Source of the DNA: Bacillota bacterium
GTDB lineage: Bacteria > Bacillota > Clostridia > Acetivibrionales > DSM-1351
Reading direction: 5' to 3'
Length of the DNA: 9,681 nucleotides
NCBI GenBank assembly: GCA_023392075.1
Contig: JAEVZU010000269.1
Span: 1-9,681 of the forward strand
Shown here: piece after piece, positions 5,233 through 9,681 of the stretch
How positions within the stretch are numbered: position 1 is the stretch's first letter
Layout: each line of letters begins with the position of its first letter
Notes under the pieces: model-generated
Told to the model about the DNA's origin: nothing
Seen by the model: the letters and a program-made list of their open reading frames with translations, nothing else
The model's database searches: none
Translations under genes and position numbers: made by a program

Positions 5233-6855
5233 ATGAAAAGCAATTTTCTGGATAATAAACAAATACAAAAAATATATAAGTATGACCTTTTTCCTATCAT
5301 GCTTCTATCATACCTGTCCGGTTCATTTTTTTTTATAAGGAATTTATTTACCAATTATCATGTAAAGAAAACCATAGCCTCTGTTTTCGGTCTGAACAGC
5401 AGGTTGAAAAACAGCTGGAAAAGTTTCAGGCACTACTGCTATGATGCTTTATTCATTTATAATCTTGGATGGCTTTTGTATGGAAATATTAATACGATTG
5501 AAAAAAAGTTAAGCAAAGCTGTAGTAAAAAACTCCGATGCCCTGCAAAAAATTATCAGTGCGGATTCCCCTACAATTCTTCTAGCTTCTCATACCGGCTC
5601 ATACTATATCGGACTTTTTGCAGCACATGATAGACTGAAAAACAAGGAAATTGCACTGCTTGCACCAAGGCAGTTTGAACCTGAAAGAAAGCAGCTAATG
5701 GAAGAGAGATTAAAAGAAGTATTTACTGGCGGAAAAAATATTAAATCGGTTGATCTTCAGGATAAATTCAATCTTGTAGAGATCCTCGGCGTACTCAAAA
5801 AAAACGGGGTCATTATGTGCACATGTGATTTTGCCTTTTCTTTCACAAAAAATAAAATACAGAAATTTTTTGGCAAGGAAAAGGAATTTCCAATTGGATT
5901 TATAGAAATGGGACTGAAATTTAATGCAAATATTGTTCCAATGTACAATTATAGAGAAAATCATAAATATGTAGTAGAATTTGGAGAAAAGCTCGCCCTT
6001 GTAGGCAGTAATGAGAAAGAAAGGGACATATTAAGATATTTGAATATAAATACAGGAAGGCTGGAATCCAAGATTTCTCAAATTCCGGAGCAATACATCC
6101 TATGGCAGACCATTAATATAATCAACGGCACAAACAGCAGTCCGCTTATGAATTTGGAGCTGTATGGCAGACAATATACTTTCTGCCGGCATGGTGGGTT
6201 TTATTTTGAAAACAGCTATTTTAGCAAAAATTTTAATCAGAAATGGTTTTACAGTATAAAGAAGTATTTGCCGGAATGCTTTAATCTTATATCTGATTAT
6301 GTATGGATGGATCGCTATCCTGGAATATATTTTTTTTCACCCGATACCCTCCCCGATGCAGGGGCCACCGCACCTGTATTTGCAAAAGCGTTTACGAAGG
6401 AAGGAAATATATACCTTCTTTTTAATGATAAGGAATGTGGATGGAAAGAAATAATAAATAAAGAAATGTTCTATTGCGGTATTTTTCAATTTTTTAATGG
6501 TATTGAACTTTTACCTGAATGGCTTATTCGTTCAATATCGCTTTATATTGGCGGTGAGAGCTGTATTGATTCAAATTTATCAGACTATATCAGTAAAAAT
6601 AGCAGTGGGGTACTGAATTTTTTGATGAAGGACACGCTGATTTCAGAGTGCGTTTATTCAGCAGATGTTATGAAAGCTTTTGGATATTTCCTTTGTGAAA
6701 AATACGGTAAGGAAAAGGTTAAGAAGCTTTTTACTGAGGTGAAACAAACGCAGTGCTTTGAAAAGGCATTGCTCAGTGTTTTTGACTGCGACCTCAGCGT
6801 GTTGCTTGATTTATGTCTGCTCTATATCAATTCCGACTCACTGGCAAAATTATAA
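5233..6855 (+). CDS. LpxL-like acyltransferase fused to a degenerate peptidase-MA-like domain
   Basis: About 540 residues (numbered from 5233). Residues about 20-300 match the lipid A/LPLAT acyltransferase family, which moves acyl groups from acyl-ACP. Matching blocks are ILLASHTGSYYIG (115-127), FFGKEKEFPIGFIEMGLKFNANIVPMYNY (212-240, with F213-G214 and P220-G222 conserved) and SQIPEQYILW (282-291). The active-site pattern HX4D/E is altered: H120 is present but the acidic position is Tyr. Residues about 360-520 resemble peptidase MA-type gluzincins (LPEWLIRSISLYIGGE, then a YGKEKVKKLF helix), yet HExxH reads KExxY (410-414) and the third ligand Glu of WLxEG is Arg. So both catalytic sites look damaged or repurposed. 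There is one hydrophobic stretch near residues 20-40. The start is unsure: 5233 has AAAGGA 12 nt upstream; 5221 and TTG 5203 are alternatives. With the cluster's carrier protein it suggests peptide acylation (inference). Confidence 0.72.
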   Translation: MKSNFLDNKQIQKIYKYDLFPIMLLSYLSGSFFFIRNLFTNYHVKKTIASVFGLNSRLKNSWKSFRHYCYDALFIYNLGWLLYGNINTIEKKLSKAVVKNSDALQKIISADSPTILLASHTGSYYIGLFAAHDRLKNKEIALLAPRQFEPERKQLMEERLKEVFTGGKNIKSVDLQDKFNLVEILGVLKKNGVIMCTCDFAFSFTKNKIQKFFGKEKEFPIGFIEMGLKFNANIVPMYNYRENHKYVVEFGEKLALVGSNEKERDILRYLNINTGRLESKISQIPEQYILWQTINIINGTNSSPLMNLELYGRQYTFCRHGGFYFENSYFSKNFNQKWFYSIKKYLPECFNLISDYVWMDRYPGIYFFSPDTLPDAGATAPVFAKAFTKEGNIYLLFNDKECGWKEIINKEMFYCGIFQFFNGIELLPEWLIRSISLYIGGESCIDSNLSDYISKNSSGVLNFLMKDTLISECVYSADVMKAFGYFLCEKYGKEKVKKLFTEVKQTQCFEKALLSVFDCDLSVLLDLCLLYINSDSLAKL

Positions 6856-6885
6856 TTAAGGAAAAATTATCAATTTGGAGGGGTT

Positions 6886-8043
6886 ATGAAAGATTTATCG
6901 ATAATTCTAAATTTGACCCATGAATGCAATATGGCGTGCGGTTACTGCTATTATTCCGGTGAATTGTTAAAAAACCCGGGGGTTATGGATTTAAAAATGG
7001 TTGAGGTTATATTTAAAAAACTTGGAGAAAGCAGCTTTGATAATATAAGGATTTTTTTTCATGGTGGAGAGCCGCTGCTTGTAAGTACAGACAATTATAA
7101 TGAAATATTTGCAATGCAGCAGCACTATTTAGAAGGTAAAACCATTATAAACAGCATTCAGACAAATGGAACCCTTATAAATGACAGCTTTATAAACTTG
7201 TTTAAAAGCCATGACGTAAAAATAGGGATTTCCCTTGACGGACCTGAGTCTGTTCATAATTATTACAGAAAAAATAAATCCGGGCATGAAACCTTCCGCT
7301 TGATAATGAATAATTTGAAAAAGCTTGCCGACAATGGAATTTGTGTTGGCATTATATCGGTAATCAGTGATATTACCGCAGAATATGCAAATATGCTGTA
7401 TCCTTTTTTTAAATCAATTAAAAATATCAGAGCTGTTGATATGATGCCTGAAACTATCAGTTCTTCTGCAAGAATCCTTACAAAAATGAATTACAGCAAA
7501 ATTATGAATCAAATTTTCAACCAATGGTTCTTTGATGAGGAATGCAATTTTGAACTGAGAATTCTTACTTCAATTGTTATGGGATTTATAACAGGAATTC
7601 CATCAATGTGCATATTTAACGAAAGCTGCGTAAGAAAAGTCCGCTTTTTATCGATTGACATCCACGGAAATGTATCCCCATGCGACAGCCTGACATCTCT
7701 GAATTTAGGGAACATTATGCAAAACTCGATACAATCCATGCTTGAAAACAATATGACCAGAAGGAATTTCAGTATTTCGGATGAGAGGAAAAGGGAACGG
7801 TGCTGGTTTTGCAAATGGTTCAAATACTGTCATGGAGGATGTCCGTCCAATAGAACGGAGAGTGAGATTAATTGTCATTGCGATGATTTTTGCAACATTT
7901 TTGAGTATATTTACAGTACACTTGAAAATTTCGGTATATTCCGTAACGGTTATCTGCAGCCCAGTTCCATTGAAACAATACCAAACCCTGCGCTCAGGCA
8001 AAGTATTATAAATGCAGCAGAGAGGATAAAAGCTTATGCTTAA
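6886..8043 (+). CDS. Radical SAM/SPASM peptide-modifying enzyme, sulfatase-maturase-like
   Basis: A 385-residue enzyme with every expected motif. The [4Fe-4S] motif is C14, C18, C21 (HECNMACGYCYY), GGEP is at 60-63, QTNGTLI follows at 92-98, and SLDGPESVH at 116-124 matches the anaerobic sulfatase-maturase (anSME) group. The SPASM cysteines fit the anSME pattern: C248-X12-G-X4-C266, then C306-X2-C309-X5-C315-X3-C319-X16-C336, enough for two auxiliary clusters. It begins straight at the radical SAM core, with no N-terminal recognition domain, so it may need a partner such as the SPASM pseudoenzyme to bind the leader. GGAGG 4 nt before the ATG supports the start. The gene follows the acyltransferase by 30 bp and overlaps the next gene by 8 bp, so both are surely co-expressed. 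No sulfatase gene is nearby; the 42-residue peptide is the likely substrate. The chemistry cannot be read from sequence. Confidence 0.93.
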   Translation: MKDLSIILNLTHECNMACGYCYYSGELLKNPGVMDLKMVEVIFKKLGESSFDNIRIFFHGGEPLLVSTDNYNEIFAMQQHYLEGKTIINSIQTNGTLINDSFINLFKSHDVKIGISLDGPESVHNYYRKNKSGHETFRLIMNNLKKLADNGICVGIISVISDITAEYANMLYPFFKSIKNIRAVDMMPETISSSARILTKMNYSKIMNQIFNQWFFDEECNFELRILTSIVMGFITGIPSMCIFNESCVRKVRFLSIDIHGNVSPCDSLTSLNLGNIMQNSIQSMLENNMTRRNFSISDERKRERCWFCKWFKYCHGGCPSNRTESEINCHCDDFCNIFEYIYSTLENFGIFRNGYLQPSSIETIPNPALRQSIINAAERIKAYA

Positions 8044-9412
8044 AGTAAGCAGTTACAATATATATATAAAGACACTGGATGAGGATGATAAATATCTTTT
8101 TGTTCACGGATACACGGGCGCGGTAGACGTGGTTTCGGAAGATATTTATCTGTGCCTTTTACAGGCGGAAGAGAATGCAGAAAAATTAAATAATTTAAGC
8201 AATAAAACAGTATCAGTTTTGCAGGAAAGAGGTTATCTGACACAAAGATCTCTTGAAGAAGAAAAGAATCTTTTACGTAAGGTGGCTTATTCCATCCGTG
8301 AGCATAACCGGACTAATCCGGTTATAGCTATAATACCGACCTATAATTGTAATTTCAGGTGCAGCTATTGCTATGAGAGCAGGCTTAAGAAAAACGGGAA
8401 GCAATGGATGGAAAAGGTTATGAGTAAGGAAAAAGTAGATGCTGTTTTTAACATGATAGAAATGCTCGAAAAAGAGAATAAATCAGTTAAAAGCATTATT
8501 TTATATGGAGGTGAGCCTCTATTAAAGCAAAACTACGATATCATAGAATATATAATCAAAAAATGCATCAATGCCGGTATAGTGATAAAATGCGTAACCA
8601 ACGGATATGATCTTGAATATTATCAGGAGCTTATAGGGTATGGAAAAATAGCATTTTTACAGATAACTCTGGACGGCTTGGCGGAAATACATGATAAAAG
8701 AAGATTTTTATCAGGAGGCAGACCAACATTCGAAATAATTGCCAATAATATAGATTGGGCGTTGAAACTGGGGGCTGCTGTCAATGCAAGAACCAACGTA
8801 GATGAAAGTAATCTGGATCAGCTCGTAGAACTGCTGGAGTTGTACCGCCGGAAAGGCTGGATGGACAACAAGCTGTTCTATCCGTATTTCAAGTCTGTAC
8901 AGGACTGCAGAGAATCACATGAAAATTTGGTTGATGAGCTATATATAATGAAGAGGCTGGAGCAATTCAATAAAGACAGGATTAATATCAACAGTAGCTA
9001 TTCAATGCTTGCCCAAAGCTTTATGCACTTATTCATAAATAAAAAATACGCACCTCTCAGGGGTGGCTTTTGTGGGGCAGTTAACGGTCATATGGTCATA
9101 GATCCTTACGGGGATATTTATCCTTGCTGGGCTATTGCCGGAAATAGAGAGTCTGCTGCAGGCAGTATTGACTATACTGGAAACAGGGATTTTTATATTA
9201 ATATGCAACAGCCGGATAATAAAATGGAAGCTTACATCGGCCAGTGCTCCGAATGCCCATATGCCCTGTTTTGCGGCGGTGGGTGTCCAGTATATACTGA
9301 CAACAGAAGAAAAGACCAGGGTTCTTACTGCAGCCGGTTTAAAAGCTTGTTTCATGAGGCTGTACCGGAAGCATACAGGAACTACAAAAAGATATGTTAC
9401 AACACACACTGA
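8036..9412 (+). CDS. Radical SAM/SPASM peptide maturase with N-terminal recognition-like domain
   Basis: A 458-residue enzyme. Residues 1 to about 90 form an N-terminal domain (sensing YNIYIKTLDEDDKYLFVHGYTGAVDVV at 7-33) like the leader-recognition region of thioether-forming and related maturases. The catalytic motif is C105, C109, C112 (NCNFRCSYCYE), with GGEP at 158-161, CVTNG at 186-190 and TLDG at 211-214. SPASM Cys are C346-X12-G-X4-C364 and C404-X2-C407-X5-C413-X3-C417-X14-C432. The ATG at 8036 lies inside the end of the preceding gene (8-bp overlap), with GAGAGG about 10 nt upstream; translation is probably coupled, giving near equal amounts of the two enzymes. It is the last gene of the cluster. 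A thioether, C-C or C-O cross-link in the Cys- and Trp-containing tail of the 42-residue peptide is plausible, but which bond cannot be told from sequence. Confidence 0.93.
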   Translation: MLKVSSYNIYIKTLDEDDKYLFVHGYTGAVDVVSEDIYLCLLQAEENAEKLNNLSNKTVSVLQERGYLTQRSLEEEKNLLRKVAYSIREHNRTNPVIAIIPTYNCNFRCSYCYESRLKKNGKQWMEKVMSKEKVDAVFNMIEMLEKENKSVKSIILYGGEPLLKQNYDIIEYIIKKCINAGIVIKCVTNGYDLEYYQELIGYGKIAFLQITLDGLAEIHDKRRFLSGGRPTFEIIANNIDWALKLGAAVNARTNVDESNLDQLVELLELYRRKGWMDNKLFYPYFKSVQDCRESHENLVDELYIMKRLEQFNKDRININSSYSMLAQSFMHLFINKKYAPLRGGFCGAVNGHMVIDPYGDIYPCWAIAGNRESAAGSIDYTGNRDFYINMQQPDNKMEAYIGQCSECPYALFCGGGCPVYTDNRRKDQGSYCSRFKSLFHEAVPEAYRNYKKICYNTH

Positions 9413-9522
9413 ACAGTCCAGCTATTAAAGTCAACTAAACTAAATGTTAATACATATGGGTAATTATCTCATGGATTTTCATCTCAATTATAAAAATATT
9501 TTTTCAAGTTTCTGCTCAAACG

Positions 9523-9558
9523 AAAACAAGACCTCAAGCATTTCTACTTGAGGTCTTG
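9523..9558 (-). terminator. Intrinsic terminator of the rRNA operon
   Basis: A perfect 12-bp stem, CAAGACCTCAAG (minus strand, 9558-9547) with CTTGAGGTCTTG (9538-9527), has an 8-nt loop and is followed on the minus strand by TTTT (9526-9523). It lies 8 bases after the 5S gene. On the plus strand no T-run follows, but the stem may still slow rightward transcripts of the peptide cluster, for which I found no other terminator in 9413-9522. Confidence 0.85.
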
Positions 9559-9565
9559 ATATAAA

Positions 9566-9681
9566 TCTGGCAGAGACTTACTTTCCCGGGCCGTTTCCAG
9601 CCAAGTATTATCAGCACTGAGATGCTTAACTGCCGTGTTCGGTATGGGAACGGGTGTATCCATCTCGTCATTTCCACCAGA
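9566..9681 (-). rRNA. rrf: 5S ribosomal RNA
   Basis: The minus strand from 9681 to 9566 begins TCTGGTGG and ends CTGCCAGA, the paired ends of 5S rRNA. It contains the universal CACCCGTTCCCATACCGAACACGG region (near 9658-9633), followed by CAGTTAAGC and TACTTGGC. The length of 116 bases matches Firmicute 5S. The window ends at or within a base or so of its 5' end. It is presumably the last gene of a 16S-23S-5S operon coming from the right, convergent with the peptide cluster. Confidence 0.95.

Noticed and set aside
5118..5354. Minus-strand open frame of 78 codons
   Set aside because: It covers the end of one real plus-strand gene and the start of the next, and shows no motif or ribosome binding site.
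7509..8011. Several overlapping open frames on both strands
   Set aside because: All are shadows of the 385-residue radical SAM/SPASM gene, whose cysteine motifs run through this stretch.
9493..9505. AT-rich AAAAATATTTTTT as a terminator for the rightward cluster
   Set aside because: The stem has no GC pairs and would not be stable; it is ordinary AT-rich spacer.

Overview
The window looks like a low-GC, anaerobic, spore-former-type Firmicute (Clostridia, perhaps a Ruminiclostridium- or Clostridium-like genome). The reasons are the AT-rich codon use, strong GGAGG-type ribosome binding sites, four radical-SAM-related proteins in under 10 kb, and the 5S rRNA sequence. The assignment is by pattern only; no database was available.

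Layout. Positions 1-406 (minus) hold the N-terminal part of a YesN/AraC-type response regulator that leaves the window on the left. Positions 407-816 hold no intact gene, but 640-822 (plus) reads like a decayed coding remnant. A minus-strand two-gene unit follows: a NarL/LuxR-type response regulator (2926-2234) and then an unusual radical SAM protein with a CX4CX2C cluster motif (2151-817). The divergent region 2927-3195 carries a good minus-strand promoter built around a perfect 20-bp palindrome, a candidate plus-strand promoter overlapping it, and nested inverted repeats in the likely leader.

The plus strand from 3196 to 9412 is one compact gene cluster. In order it encodes an acyl carrier protein, a 42-residue peptide ending in an 11-residue Cys-flanked tail (CDAFAAWTRSC), a radical-SAM-like protein that lost the catalytic CX3CX2C motif but kept a complete SPASM cysteine set, an LpxL-like acyltransferase fused to a degenerate zinc-peptidase-like domain, and two intact radical SAM/SPASM enzymes whose genes overlap by 8 bp. 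Two strong hairpin systems flank the peptide gene. A minus-strand 5S rRNA gene and its intrinsic terminator, the end of an rRNA operon running in from the right, close the window.

Interpretation. The cluster is best read as a ribosomally made, post-translationally modified peptide (RiPP) pathway. The small peptide would be the precursor, the two intact radical SAM/SPASM enzymes would install cross-links or other radical modifications, the SPASM-only pseudoenzyme would be a non-catalytic partner, and the carrier protein plus LpxL-like protein would handle an acyl group. That would make the product a lipidated or acylated radical-SAM peptide. From memory, the combination of short Cys peptide, ACP-like protein and radical SAM proteins recalls the clostridial 'Clo7bot' peptide-maturation loci defined from TIGRFAM models, but this precursor has only two Cys and the acyltransferase/pseudopeptidase fusion is not something I can match. 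No exporter, leader peptidase or immunity gene is visible, so these are elsewhere or the product is not a secreted bacteriocin. The divergent regulator and radical SAM gene may control or assist the cluster.
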